Of a DNA stretch of 64,000 bases, positions 19,312 through 28,501 are shown one piece after another. The stretch is from Candidatus Competibacteraceae bacterium (GTDB taxonomy: Bacteria; Pseudomonadota; Gammaproteobacteria; Competibacterales; Competibacteraceae). A program made the position numbers and the translations under genes. Location: NCBI GenBank assembly GCA_016713505.1, contig JADJPA010000001.1, forward strand, positions 868,001-932,000, given 5' to 3'. Every line of letters starts with the position of its first letter. Within the stretch, counting starts at the first letter, position 1. The notes under the pieces are model-generated. The model saw only the letters and a list, made by a program, of their open reading frames with translations. It was not told the DNA's origin and made no database searches.

Positions 19312-20823
19312 ATGGCGCTGACGCTGGGCGAACTGTTGGCGGGCTATGCTGCCGTGCCGGCGGAGTTGGCCGGGCGGCCGCTGGCCGGCTTGGCCACCGA
19401 CAGCCGCGTGCTGCGAGCGGGCGAGGTGTTTTTCGCCTTGCGCGGCGGGAACCGGCACGGCTTGGAGTTCCTTCGGGCGGTCGAAGCAGCCGGAGCGTCC
19501 GCGATTGTCTGGGAGCCACCTTACCAGGGGCCGTTGCTGGCGACCGAACGAGGGATGCCGCTAGTGGCGGTTCCGGAGTTACGCCAGAAGCTGGGGCCGA
19601 TCATCGCCCGCTATTACGGCGAGCCTGCGCGGCGCCTGCGGGTGGTCGGTCTCACCGGCACCGACGGCAAGACTTCTTGCGCCCATTTCATCGCCCAGGC
19701 GCTCGGCGCGGGCGATTCGGGACCCTGCGGCATTCTCGGCACGCTGGGCGCCGGCGTCTACGGTCAAACGGAGCCATCCCCGCACACCACGCCGGAGCCG
19801 CTGGCGGTGCAGCGCTGGCTGGCGGGGCTGGTCGCCGACGGCCGGCGTTGCGCGGTGATGGAGGTCTCCTCGCACGCTTTGGAGCAGGGCCGGGTCAACG
19901 GAGTGGAGTTCGCGGCGGCGGTATTGACCAATCTCACGCGAGATCACCTGGATTATCACGGAAGCCTGGCGGCCTACGCGGCAGCCAAGCGCCAGCTGTT
20001 TTTGCAGCATCGACCGCGCTGGAGCGTGCTGAATCTGGACGATAGCTTCGGTCGCGACCTCGCCGCCGAGTTGCCAGATTCGCAAACCGTGGTCGGTTAT
20101 GGTCTCGGCGAGCGGCTGGGACGAGCGGCGCACTTCGTCTGGGGTGAGGCCTTGGAGCTGACGCCGGCCGGTTTGCGAATGCGGGTTCGTTCGTCCTGGG
20201 GCGATGGCGAATTGCAGGTCGGCTTGCTGGGTCGGTTCAACGCCAGCAATGTGCTGGCGACGCTGGCGGCGCTGTTGGTGCTGGACATACCGTTTTCGCA
20301 AGCGCTGGCGCGGGTGGCGCTGACGGCGACGGTACCGGGTCGGATGGAGCGGCTGGGCGGCGCGAACGGGCAGCCGTCGGCGGTGGTGGACTACGCCCAC
20401 ACGCCGCACGCGCTCGAACAGGTGCTACACACCTTGCGGGAGCATGGCGGCGTGCGCTTGTGGTGCGTGTTTGGCTGCGGCGGCGACCGCGATCCCGGCA
20501 AGAGGCCGCTGATGGGCGCGGTGGCCGAACGCCTGGCCGATCGGGTGATCGTGACCGACGACAATCCCCGGACCGAAGAGCCGGGCCGAATCGTCCGGGA
20601 TATTCTGGCTGGGTTGCGCCAGCCGGACGCGGTGACGGTAATCCGCGACCGGCGGGCCGCCATCGAGCGGGCGCTCGCCGACGCCGGGGCGGGTGATATC
20701 GTGCTGATCGCCGGTAAAGGGCACGAGGATTACCAAATCGTGGGTACGGAACGATTGCCGTTCAGCGACCGTGCGGTCGTGCGCCAGTGTTTGTTTTCCA
20801 ACTCTCAGGATGAGGCCGCCTGA
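19312..20823 (+). CDS. murE: UDP-MurNAc-tripeptide synthetase (meso-DAP adding)
   Basis: This Mur ligase of about 503 residues has the ATP loop GLTGTDGKTS (K120, counted from ATG 19312) and the C-terminal ligase domain. DDNPR at 416-420 is the motif that selects meso-diaminopimelate rather than lysine, so the peptidoglycan is of the gram-negative type. The enzyme adds the third stem residue to UDP-MurNAc-L-Ala-D-Glu in the cytoplasm. The ATG at 19312 has GAGG six bases before it; an in-frame GTG at 19300 overlapping the ftsI stop is the alternative start. Confidence 0.96.
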   Translation: MALTLGELLAGYAAVPAELAGRPLAGLATDSRVLRAGEVFFALRGGNRHGLEFLRAVEAAGASAIVWEPPYQGPLLATERGMPLVAVPELRQKLGPIIARYYGEPARRLRVVGLTGTDGKTSCAHFIAQALGAGDSGPCGILGTLGAGVYGQTEPSPHTTPEPLAVQRWLAGLVADGRRCAVMEVSSHALEQGRVNGVEFAAAVLTNLTRDHLDYHGSLAAYAAAKRQLFLQHRPRWSVLNLDDSFGRDLAAELPDSQTVVGYGLGERLGRAAHFVWGEALELTPAGLRMRVRSSWGDGELQVGLLGRFNASNVLATLAALLVLDIPFSQALARVALTATVPGRMERLGGANGQPSAVVDYAHTPHALEQVLHTLREHGGVRLWCVFGCGGDRDPGKRPLMGAVAERLADRVIVTDDNPRTEEPGRIVRDILAGLRQPDAVTVIRDRRAAIERALADAGAGDIVLIAGKGHEDYQIVGTERLPFSDRAVVRQCLFSNSQDEAA

Positions 20824-22215
20824 ATGATTGATACGTTCTCGTCCATGCGCTTGCAGGACGCTGCCCGGTTGCTGAAGGGCGAGCTGTCCGGCGCGGATGC
20901 CCCCTTCAGCGAAGTGAGCACCGACAGCCGACGCCTGCCGGTGGGGGCCTTGTTCGTCGCCTTGGTCGGCCCTCATTTTGACGGCCACGACTTTATCGCC
21001 GCCGCGCGGGAGCAAGGCGCTTGTGCCGCGCTGGTCAGCCGGCGGGTGATGGGCGATCCGCTGCCGCAATTGCGGGTGACCGATACCTTGTTGGCGCTGG
21101 GTCAATTGGGAGCGGCCTGGCGCGAGCGGTTCGCCGGGCCCGTGATCGCGCTGACCGGCAGCAACGGCAAGACCACGGTCAAGGAGATGGTCGCCTCGAT
21201 CCTGCGGACGCGGGGGCCGACCCTGGCGACCGAAGGCAATCTCAACAACGACATCGGGGTACCGCTGACGCTGTTGCGTTTGGGTCGAGAGCACGCCTAC
21301 GCGGTGGTCGAGCTGGGCGCCAACCACCCTTGCGAGATCGCCTATCTGACCGGCTTGGTCCAACCCGATGCGGCGCTCGTCAACAATGCCGGTCCCTGCC
21401 ATTTGGAGGGCTTCGGCGACGTGGCCGGCGTGGCCCGCGGCAAGGGTGAGATTTTTCAGGGGCTCGATGCGGATGGCGTGGCGGTCATCAATCGTGACGA
21501 TCCTTACGCCGATTACTGGGTGGGCCTGAATAAAGGGCGGCGGATCGTCGAGTTCGGTTTGAACCAGCATGCCATGGTGGGGGGTCGGGTGCTCGATGCG
21601 ACCACCAACCGTTTCCGGCTGCGGGTCGGCGCCGAGGATATCGAGATTCGGTTGCCGTTGCCGGGTCGCCATAACGTGATGAACGCCCTGGCGGCGGCGG
21701 CGGCGACCACGGCGGTCGGCACCAACCTGGAAGAGGTGCGCCGGGGTCTGGAAAATCTCCAAGGTGTCGGCGGTCGGCTGCAACGCTTGCGCGGCCGGCA
21801 CGGCGGCGCGGTCATCCACGACGCCTACAACGCCAACCCGGCCTCGCTCGCCGCCGCGTTGAGCGCGATAGGCGGCGAGCCCGGCCGCAAATGGTTGGTG
21901 CTGGGCGATATGTGGGAACTGGGACCAGCGGCGGACGATTTGCACGCGCAATCCGGCAAGGACACCCGCGCCGCCGGCTTCGAGCGTCTTTATGGACTCG
22001 GCGAGCACAGCCGGGCGGCGGTGGCCGCCTTTGGCGGCGGCCGGCATTTCATGGAGATGGAGGCCTTGATCGCGACCTTGGCGGCTGACCTTAAAAGCGG
22101 CGGTGAAGCGGCGGTGATCCTGGTCAAGGGCTCGCGCGGCATGAAGATGGAGCGCGTGGTGACGGCGTTGGTGGAGGCCGGTGGTGGGACGATCAACCCG
22201 GAGGGACACGGCTGA
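20824..22215 (+). CDS. murF: UDP-MurNAc-tripeptide:D-Ala-D-Ala ligase
   Basis: This 463-residue Mur ligase starts directly after the murE stop. It has the DSRRLPVGALFVALVG N-terminal fold, the P-loop ALTGSNGKTTVKEM at about 108-121, NDIGVPLTLLR, and the central VIHDAYNANPAS block. It attaches D-Ala-D-Ala to complete the UDP-MurNAc-pentapeptide. The dipeptide is made by DdlB, encoded later in the same cluster. The gene overlaps mraY by one base. Confidence 0.96.
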   Translation: MIDTFSSMRLQDAARLLKGELSGADAPFSEVSTDSRRLPVGALFVALVGPHFDGHDFIAAAREQGACAALVSRRVMGDPLPQLRVTDTLLALGQLGAAWRERFAGPVIALTGSNGKTTVKEMVASILRTRGPTLATEGNLNNDIGVPLTLLRLGREHAYAVVELGANHPCEIAYLTGLVQPDAALVNNAGPCHLEGFGDVAGVARGKGEIFQGLDADGVAVINRDDPYADYWVGLNKGRRIVEFGLNQHAMVGGRVLDATTNRFRLRVGAEDIEIRLPLPGRHNVMNALAAAAATTAVGTNLEEVRRGLENLQGVGGRLQRLRGRHGGAVIHDAYNANPASLAAALSAIGGEPGRKWLVLGDMWELGPAADDLHAQSGKDTRAAGFERLYGLGEHSRAAVAAFGGGRHFMEMEALIATLAADLKSGGEAAVILVKGSRGMKMERVVTALVEAGGGTINPEGHG

Positions 22216-23300
22216 TGCTGGTGTTGCTGGCTGAATGGTTGGCCAATAATTTCTATACGGGATTCAATGTCTTCCAGTATTTGACGCTGCGGGGGATCTT
22301 GGGAACCCTGACGGCGCTGCTGATCTCGCTCATCGTCGGACCGGTCATGATCGAGCGCTTGAGCCACTATCAGATCGGCCAGCAGGTTCGCCAGGATGGG
22401 CCGAAAAGCCATCTGTCGAAAGCCGGCACTCCGACCATGGGCGGCGCGCTCATTTTGGTCGCCATCGCCATCGCCACGGTGCTGTGGGCTGACCCGCGCA
22501 ATCATTATGTCTGGATCGTGTTGCTGACGACGCTGGCTTTCGGCGCCATCGGTTGGGCGGACGACTACAAGAAATTGATCCTGCGCAATTCGAAAGGATT
22601 GTCGGCGCGGGCCAAATATTCCTTGCAATCCGGCGTCGGTTTGGCGGCGGCGCTGCTGCTGTTTTTTACCGCTCAGGCTCCCATCGAGACCCAATTGATC
22701 GTGCCGTTTTTCAAGAATGTCGCCTTGAATCTCGGATGGCTGTTCGTCCCGCTCACCTACTTTGTCATCGTCGGTTCCAGCAACGCCGTCAATCTCACCG
22801 ATGGCTTGGACGGTTTGGCCATCGTGCCGACCGTCATGGTGGCCGGCGCGCTGGCCGTATTTTGCTATGCCTCCGGCAACCGCATCTTCGCCGGCTATCT
22901 CGATATTCCTTACGTGGTGGGCGCCGGGGAGGTCATGGTGTTCTGCGGCGCGATGGTCGGCGCCGGCTTGGGCTTCCTCTGGTTCAACGCCTATCCGGCG
23001 CAGGTGTTCATGGGCGATGTCGGCGCGCTGGCGCTGGGCGCGGCGCTAGGCGTCATTGCAGTGGTGGTCCGGCAGGAGCTGGTGCTGTTTGTGATGGGCG
23101 GCGTGTTTGTCATGGAGACCGTATCGGTCATCCTGCAAGTCGGCTCCTTTAAATTGACCGGCCGGCGGATTTTTCGGATGGCCCCGTTGCACCACCATTT
23201 CGAACTCAAGGGTTGGCCGGAGCCCCGGGTGATCGTCCGGTTTTGGATCATCACCATCATTCTGGTGCTGGTCGGCTTGTCAACGCTGAAAATTCGCTAG
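22215..23300 (+). CDS. mraY: phospho-MurNAc-pentapeptide translocase
   Basis: This 361-residue integral membrane protein has about ten membrane segments. Family signatures are visible: KSHLSKAGTPTMGGALIL near residue 70, WADDYKKL near 115, NLTDGLDGLA near 192, and the C-terminal APLHHHFELKGW. It moves phospho-MurNAc-pentapeptide onto undecaprenyl phosphate to form lipid I at the inner membrane. It overlaps murF by one base; the ribosome site for murD directly follows its stop. Confidence 0.97.
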   Translation: MLVLLAEWLANNFYTGFNVFQYLTLRGILGTLTALLISLIVGPVMIERLSHYQIGQQVRQDGPKSHLSKAGTPTMGGALILVAIAIATVLWADPRNHYVWIVLLTTLAFGAIGWADDYKKLILRNSKGLSARAKYSLQSGVGLAAALLLFFTAQAPIETQLIVPFFKNVALNLGWLFVPLTYFVIVGSSNAVNLTDGLDGLAIVPTVMVAGALAVFCYASGNRIFAGYLDIPYVVGAGEVMVFCGAMVGAGLGFLWFNAYPAQVFMGDVGALALGAALGVIAVVVRQELVLFVMGGVFVMETVSVILQVGSFKLTGRRIFRMAPLHHHFELKGWPEPRVIVRFWIITIILVLVGLSTLKIR

Positions 23301-23314
23301 GAGGAGACGCGCGG

Positions 23315-24676
23315 ATGTTGTCATTGCGCGGAACCACGCTGGTGGTCGGACTCGGCAAAAGCGGCTTGTCCGCGGCGCGAGCGTTGATGGCGCTGGATGC
23401 CGCCGTCACGGTGGCCGATAGCCGGTTTGATCCGCCGGGACTGGCGGACTTGCGCGCGGAATTTCCAACCGTGCCGCTCCAGCTGGGTGAGTTCGATCCC
23501 GCGTTGTTGGCGAAAGCGGCGCGCTTGCTGGTCAGTCCCGGCGTGGCCGTCGCCACCCCGGCCATCGCCGCGGCGGCGCAACAGGGCGTGCCGGTCTGGG
23601 GCGACATCGAATTGCTGGCCCGCCTGACCCACGTCCCGGTGGCGGCCATCACCGGTTCCAACGGCAAGAGCACGGTCACGACCTTACTGGGCGAGATGGC
23701 GCAACGCGCCGGGATAGCAGCGGCGGTCGGCGGCAATCTGGGCACTCCGGCGCTGGAGTTGTGGCTGGCGCAAGAAAAAGGCGCGAACGCCGCCAAGCCG
23801 CTCGATGCCTACGTATTGGAGCTGTCGAGCTTCCAGCTGGAAACCACGTTCAGCCTGAACGCGCGGGTGGCGGCGGTGTTGAACATCAGCCCCGACCACA
23901 TGGATCGCTACGCTACGCTGGACGATTACATCGCCGCCAAGCGCCGGATTTTTCGGGGCGACGGGGTAATGGTGCTCAACGCCGACGACCCGACGGTCGC
24001 GGCGATGGCCGAACCGGGCCGGCAGGTCGTGCGTTTCACCTTGGCCGAGCCGAATGAAGGTGATTTCGGCCTGCGTCAGCGCGCCGGGGAGAGCTGGCTG
24101 GCGCGCGGCGCCGAGCCTTGGATCGCGGCCTCGGAACTGAAGATCAGCGGCGAGCACAATCTGGCCAACGCGCTGGCGGCGCTGGCCATGGGTCACGCGC
24201 TGGGGTGGCCGCGCGCGGCGCTGCTGGCGGCGCTGCGGGAATTCGCCGGACTGGCGCATCGCACCACCTTGGTGCTGGAGCGGGCCGGCGTGCGTTGGTT
24301 CGACGATTCCAAGGGTACCAACGTCGGCGCGACGGTGGCGGCGGTGCGCGGTCTGTCGGGTCGGGTGGTGCTGATCGCCGGTGGCGACGGCAAGGGCCAG
24401 GATTTTTCGCCGCTGCGGGCAGCGTTGGCCGACAAGGCCCGGTCGGTGGTGTTGATCGGCCGCGATGCCCCCTTGATCGCCGCCGCGTTGGGCGACAGCG
24501 TGCCGCTGCAACGGGCGGCCGACATGGAGCAGGCCGTGCGTCAGGCGGCACAATGCGCGCAGGCCGGGGACAGCGTGCTGTTGTCGCCGGCCTGCGCCAG
24601 CTTCGACATGTTCAGCGGTTACGAGGAACGCGGCGCGGTGTTTGCCGCCGCCGTGCGGAAGTTGGCCGGATGCTGA
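23315..24676 (+). CDS. murD: UDP-MurNAc-L-alanine:D-glutamate ligase
   Basis: This 453-residue protein begins MLSLRGTTLVVGLGKSGLS and has the P-loop AAITGSNGKSTVTTLLGE near 110-125, the NISPDHMDRY block and FDDSKGTNVGAT, all typical of MurD. It adds D-glutamate to UDP-MurNAc-L-Ala. The ATG at 23315 is decided by the strong GGAGGAG site at 23300-23306; longer upstream frames would run into mraY. The 3' end overlaps the ftsW start by 7 bases. Confidence 0.96.
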   Translation: MLSLRGTTLVVGLGKSGLSAARALMALDAAVTVADSRFDPPGLADLRAEFPTVPLQLGEFDPALLAKAARLLVSPGVAVATPAIAAAAQQGVPVWGDIELLARLTHVPVAAITGSNGKSTVTTLLGEMAQRAGIAAAVGGNLGTPALELWLAQEKGANAAKPLDAYVLELSSFQLETTFSLNARVAAVLNISPDHMDRYATLDDYIAAKRRIFRGDGVMVLNADDPTVAAMAEPGRQVVRFTLAEPNEGDFGLRQRAGESWLARGAEPWIAASELKISGEHNLANALAALAMGHALGWPRAALLAALREFAGLAHRTTLVLERAGVRWFDDSKGTNVGATVAAVRGLSGRVVLIAGGDGKGQDFSPLRAALADKARSVVLIGRDAPLIAAALGDSVPLQRAADMEQAVRQAAQCAQAGDSVLLSPACASFDMFSGYEERGAVFAAAVRKLAGC

Positions 24677-25878
24677 GCGCTACCGCCGTTCAGGGCGACC
24701 GCGGCCGTTTGCCGAGCGCTGGCGAGCGGCGCGGCGCGTTGCCGTTTCCCGATCTGTGGATTCTGATTCCGGCGTTGTTGTTGCTGGTGCTGGGTTTGCT
24801 GATGGTGGCTTCGGCCTCGATCCCGATCGGCGTCAATCCGAAAACCGGTCAGGGGCAACCGTTTCATTTTCTGATCCGCCAAGCGTCGTTCGCGCTGGCC
24901 GGCTTGCTGGCGGCCGGCATCGTGTTTCAGGTGCCGATGGCGCGCTGGCGGCGGTTCGGACCGGTGTTATTGGTGGCGGCGCTGGGGCTCTTGGTCTTGG
25001 TGCTGATCCCCGGCGTCGGTAAGGAAGTCAACGGCAGTATCCGCTGGATTGGCGTGGGCCCCATCAATGTCCAGGTTTCGGAAATCGCCAAGCTGTTCGC
25101 CCTGATCTACGTGGCGGGCTATCTCAAACGCCACGGCGCGCAATTGCAGACGGCGGATTTTAAAACCTCGGCGCTGGCGCTGGCCCGACCGATGGGGGTG
25201 CTGGCGGTCTTCGCGGTGCTGCTGCTGCTGGAGCCGGATTTTGGCAGCGTGGTGGTGCTGATGGCGACCGCGCTGGGCATGGTGTTTCTGGCCGGGGTCA
25301 ACCTCTGGCAGTTCGGAGCCTTGCAGGCGGGAACGGCGGCGGTCATGGCGGTGCTGATCCTGTCTTCACCCTACCGCCAGGATCGGGTGCTGAGCTTCCT
25401 AAGACCTTGGGACGATCCGTTCGGCAAGGGCTATCAGCTGGCGCAGTCGCTGATCGCCATCGGTCGCGGCGAGTTGTTCGGGGTCGGTTTGGGGCAGAGC
25501 GTGCAAAAACTGTTTTATCTGCCGGAAGCCCATACCGATTTTCTGTTCGCCGTGCTGGCCGAGGAATTGGGTCTGACCGGGATCATGGCGGTCATCGCCT
25601 TGTTCATGATCCTGGTCTGGCGGGCGTTTGAGATCGCGTGGCGGGCCGAACGCCTGGACCTGCTGTTCTCGGCGTATCTGGCTTACGGCATCGGACTCTG
25701 GCTCGGCCTACAGGCGCTGTTCAACATGGGCGTCAACATGGGCGTGCTGCCGACCAAGGGCTTGACCTTGCCGTTGATGAGCTACGGCGGCAGCAGCGTG
25801 GTGGTGATGTGCGTGACCCTGGCGGTGCTGCTGCGCATCGATGTGGAAACCCGCGCCGGGGGAGTGCGCGGCGAATGA
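24670..25878 (+). CDS. ftsW: septal peptidoglycan glycosyltransferase FtsW (SEDS)
   Basis: This SEDS-family protein of about 402 residues has a 25-residue cytoplasmic tail and about ten membrane segments. Conserved blocks include GSIRWIGVGPINVQVSEIAK, the ALLLLEPDFGSVVVL helix, FGVGLGQSVQKLFYLPEAHTDF and PLMSYGGSS near the end. It polymerises glycan from lipid II with FtsI as partner. The ATG at 24670 overlaps the murD stop (ATGCTGA). A much longer open frame upstream is only the shadow of murD. Confidence 0.96.
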   Translation: MLSATAVQGDRGRLPSAGERRGALPFPDLWILIPALLLLVLGLLMVASASIPIGVNPKTGQGQPFHFLIRQASFALAGLLAAGIVFQVPMARWRRFGPVLLVAALGLLVLVLIPGVGKEVNGSIRWIGVGPINVQVSEIAKLFALIYVAGYLKRHGAQLQTADFKTSALALARPMGVLAVFAVLLLLEPDFGSVVVLMATALGMVFLAGVNLWQFGALQAGTAAVMAVLILSSPYRQDRVLSFLRPWDDPFGKGYQLAQSLIAIGRGELFGVGLGQSVQKLFYLPEAHTDFLFAVLAEELGLTGIMAVIALFMILVWRAFEIAWRAERLDLLFSAYLAYGIGLWLGLQALFNMGVNMGVLPTKGLTLPLMSYGGSSVVVMCVTLAVLLRIDVETRAGGVRGE

Positions 25879-26960
25879 ACGCAGCCCGACCGGTATTGAT
25901 CATGGCCGGCGGCACGGGCGGCCACGTATTTCCGGCGCTGGCGGTGGCCGAGCGGTTGCGCGAGCGCGGCTTGCCGGTGGTGTGGCTGGGAACCCGGCGC
26001 GGTCTGGAAGCGACGCTGGTTCCGAAAGCGGGCATCCCCATCGAATGGATCGGTGTCGCTGGGTTGCGCGGCAAGGGCATGGGCCGGTTGTTGGGAATGC
26101 CGTTGATGCTGGGACGCGCGGTGTGGCAGGCCGGAGCGATCTTGCGCCGCCTGCGCCCGCGCGTGGTGCTCGGCATGGGGGGGTTCGCCAGCGGGCCCGG
26201 CGGCATGGTGGCCCGCTCGCTGGGCATTCCGTTGGTGGTGCACGAGCAAAACGCCATCGCGGGACTGACCAACCGCTGGCTGGCGCGGGTCGCCGATCGC
26301 GTGTTGGAGGCGTTTCCGGCGACCTTTCCGAGCGCGCGGCGCGCGCTGACAGTCGGCAATCCGGTCCGGCAGCGCATCGCGGCGTTGCCGCCGCCCGCCG
26401 CGCGCTTGGCCGGTCGCGCCGGCCGCCCCCGCCTGTTGGTGGTCGGCGGCAGCCAGGGCGCTCTGGCGTTGAACCAGCTGGTGCCGCAAGCCTTGGCGTC
26501 GCTCGCGGAAGCACACCGCCCGGAGGTCTGGCATCAGGCGGGGGGCCGCTTGCACGAAACCGCGGAAACCGCTTACCGGGAGGCGGGCGTGACCGCGCGG
26601 TTGACGCCGTTTATCGAGGAGATGGCGGAGGCTTACAGCTGGGCTGACCTGGTGTTATGCCGGGCCGGCGCGCTGACCGTCGCCGAACTGGCGGCGGCGG
26701 GAGTCGGGTCGGTGCTGGTGCCGTTTCCGTTCGCGGTGGACGACCATCAAACCGCCAACGCGCGTTATTTGGAGCAGGGTGGGGCGGCGCTGATCCGCCA
26801 GCAGGCGGAGCTGACCGCGCAAAACTTGGCCGAGTTGCTGGGCGCGCTGTTGGGTGATCGCCCCCGCCTGCTGGGCATGGCCGAAGCGGCCAGAGGATTG
26901 GCAAGGATCGAAGCCGCCGAACGGGTGGCGACCGCGTGTCTGGAACAGGCGCGCACTTGA
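25875..26960 (+). CDS. murG: lipid II-forming GlcNAc transferase
   Basis: This 361-residue GT-B enzyme of family 28 opens with the glycine-rich loop VLIMAGGTGGHVFPALAVAE and has VLGMGGFASGPG, HEQNAIAGLTNRWLAR, VVGGSQGALALNQLVP and the C-terminal DLVLCRAGALTVAEL with PFPFAVDDHQTANA. It transfers GlcNAc to lipid I at the cytoplasmic face of the membrane. The ATG overlaps the ftsW stop by 4 bases (ATGA). Confidence 0.97.
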   Translation: MNAARPVLIMAGGTGGHVFPALAVAERLRERGLPVVWLGTRRGLEATLVPKAGIPIEWIGVAGLRGKGMGRLLGMPLMLGRAVWQAGAILRRLRPRVVLGMGGFASGPGGMVARSLGIPLVVHEQNAIAGLTNRWLARVADRVLEAFPATFPSARRALTVGNPVRQRIAALPPPAARLAGRAGRPRLLVVGGSQGALALNQLVPQALASLAEAHRPEVWHQAGGRLHETAETAYREAGVTARLTPFIEEMAEAYSWADLVLCRAGALTVAELAAAGVGSVLVPFPFAVDDHQTANARYLEQGGAALIRQQAELTAQNLAELLGALLGDRPRLLGMAEAARGLARIEAAERVATACLEQART

Positions 26961-26963
26961 GCG

Positions 26964-28445
26964 ATGGATACCCCGATGGATGAGATGAGAGACGACGAAA
27001 TGGGCAAACCCAGTCTGGCGGCGATTCCCGAAGCTTGGCGCGACATGCGCCGGATCCGGCACATTCACTTTGTCGGCATCGGCGGCGCCGGCATGAGCGG
27101 CATCGCCGAGGTGCTGCTGAATTTGGGCTATAGCGTCTCCGGCTCCGATCTTAAAACCAGCCCGGTCACCGCCCGTTTGGCCCAATTGGGCGCGACGATC
27201 CGCCAGGGGCACCGAACCGAGCATGTGGCCGGTTGTGATGTCGTGGTGATTTCCAGCGCGGTCGCCGAGGACAATCCCGAGGTGGTGGCGGCGCGGGCGG
27301 CGCGGGTGCCCGTCGTGCCGCGCGCCGAGATGCTGGCCGAACTGATGCGGTTTCGCTACGGCATCGCGGTCGCCGGCACCCACGGCAAGACCACGACCAC
27401 CAGCCTGATCACCAGCCTGCTGGCCGAAGGTGGCTTGGACCCGACTTTCGTCATCGGCGGTCGCCTGAACAGCGCCGGCGCCAATGCCCGGCTCGGCGGC
27501 GGCCGCTATCTGGTGGCGGAAGCCGACGAGAGCGATGCCTCGTTCCTGTTCTTGCAGCCGATGGTGGCGGTGGTGACCAACATCGACGCCGACCATTTGC
27601 CGACCTATGGCGGCGATTTCGAGCGGCTGCGCGAGACTTTCATCGAGTTCCTCCACCATCTGCCGTTTTACGGCTTGGCGGTGCTGTGCGCCGACGATCC
27701 GCAGGTGCGCTCGATCTTGCCGCGCCTGAGCCGGCCGGTGCTGACCTACGGCACCGGCGACGATTGTGACGCCCGCGCGACCGATATCGTTCAAGAAGGC
27801 TTGCGGACTCGGTTCCTGGCCCATTTGCCCAATCTGAAGTCGCCCTTGCCGATCACCTTGAACCTGCCGGGCCGGCACAGCGTGTTGAACGCCTTGGCCG
27901 CGCTGGCGGTCGCGCACGAGCTGGGCGTTTCGGAAACCGCCATCCGTCGCGCCCTACAGAATTTCCAGGGCATCGGCCGGCGCTTCCAGCAGCACGGCGA
28001 ACTGCTGTTGCCCGACGGCGGCCGCGTCACCGTGATGGACGATTACGGCCATCATCCGCGGGAAATTCAGGCGGTGCTGGCGGCCTTGCGCGGCGCGTGG
28101 CCGCAACGGCGGCTGGTGCTGGCGTTTCAGCCGCATCGCTACAGTCGGACCCGCGATCTGTTCGATGACTTCGCCCTGGTGCTGTCCGAGGTCGATACCT
28201 TGATCCTGTTGGACGTGTACCCCGCCGGTGAGAAGCCGATTCCGGGCGCGGACGGCCGCAGCCTGAGCCGGGCGATCCGAACTCGGGGCAAGGTCGATCC
28301 GGTGTTCGTCGGACAGACTGGCGAAGTGCCGGCGGTGTTACCCGGACTGCTGCGCGATGGCGACTTGCTCCTGATGATGGGCGCGGGCGACATCGGAGCA
28401 ATGGCGGTGCAGCTGGGCCGCGACGGACTGGCGGGCGGGCGCTGA
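26964..28445 (+). CDS. murC: UDP-N-acetylmuramate:L-alanine ligase
   Basis: This 493-residue Mur ligase begins 3 bases after murG. After about 30 leader residues it shows IHFVGIGGAGMSGIAEVL, the ATP loop AVAGTHGKTTTTSLI near 130-145, EADESDASFL, the ligase-domain DDYGHHPREI, and FQPHRYSRT. It starts the pentapeptide by adding L-alanine to UDP-MurNAc. The N-terminal leader (MDTPMDEMRDDEMGKP) is acidic and methionine-rich, so a start at one of the later ATGs is possible. Confidence 0.96.
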   Translation: MDTPMDEMRDDEMGKPSLAAIPEAWRDMRRIRHIHFVGIGGAGMSGIAEVLLNLGYSVSGSDLKTSPVTARLAQLGATIRQGHRTEHVAGCDVVVISSAVAEDNPEVVAARAARVPVVPRAEMLAELMRFRYGIAVAGTHGKTTTTSLITSLLAEGGLDPTFVIGGRLNSAGANARLGGGRYLVAEADESDASFLFLQPMVAVVTNIDADHLPTYGGDFERLRETFIEFLHHLPFYGLAVLCADDPQVRSILPRLSRPVLTYGTGDDCDARATDIVQEGLRTRFLAHLPNLKSPLPITLNLPGRHSVLNALAALAVAHELGVSETAIRRALQNFQGIGRRFQQHGELLLPDGGRVTVMDDYGHHPREIQAVLAALRGAWPQRRLVLAFQPHRYSRTRDLFDDFALVLSEVDTLILLDVYPAGEKPIPGADGRSLSRAIRTRGKVDPVFVGQTGEVPAVLPGLLRDGDLLLMMGAGDIGAMAVQLGRDGLAGGR

Positions 28446-28501
28446 GCTGAAAGCGGCGCGGCGAGCGTATATCTTCGGGCGGGCGAGCGTGGGAGGAGCG
28501 G

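Noticed and set aside
20425..22209. 594-codon reverse-strand ORF over murE and murF
   Set aside because: It crosses two well-supported genes on the opposite strand and its product is arginine/histidine-rich without any domain.
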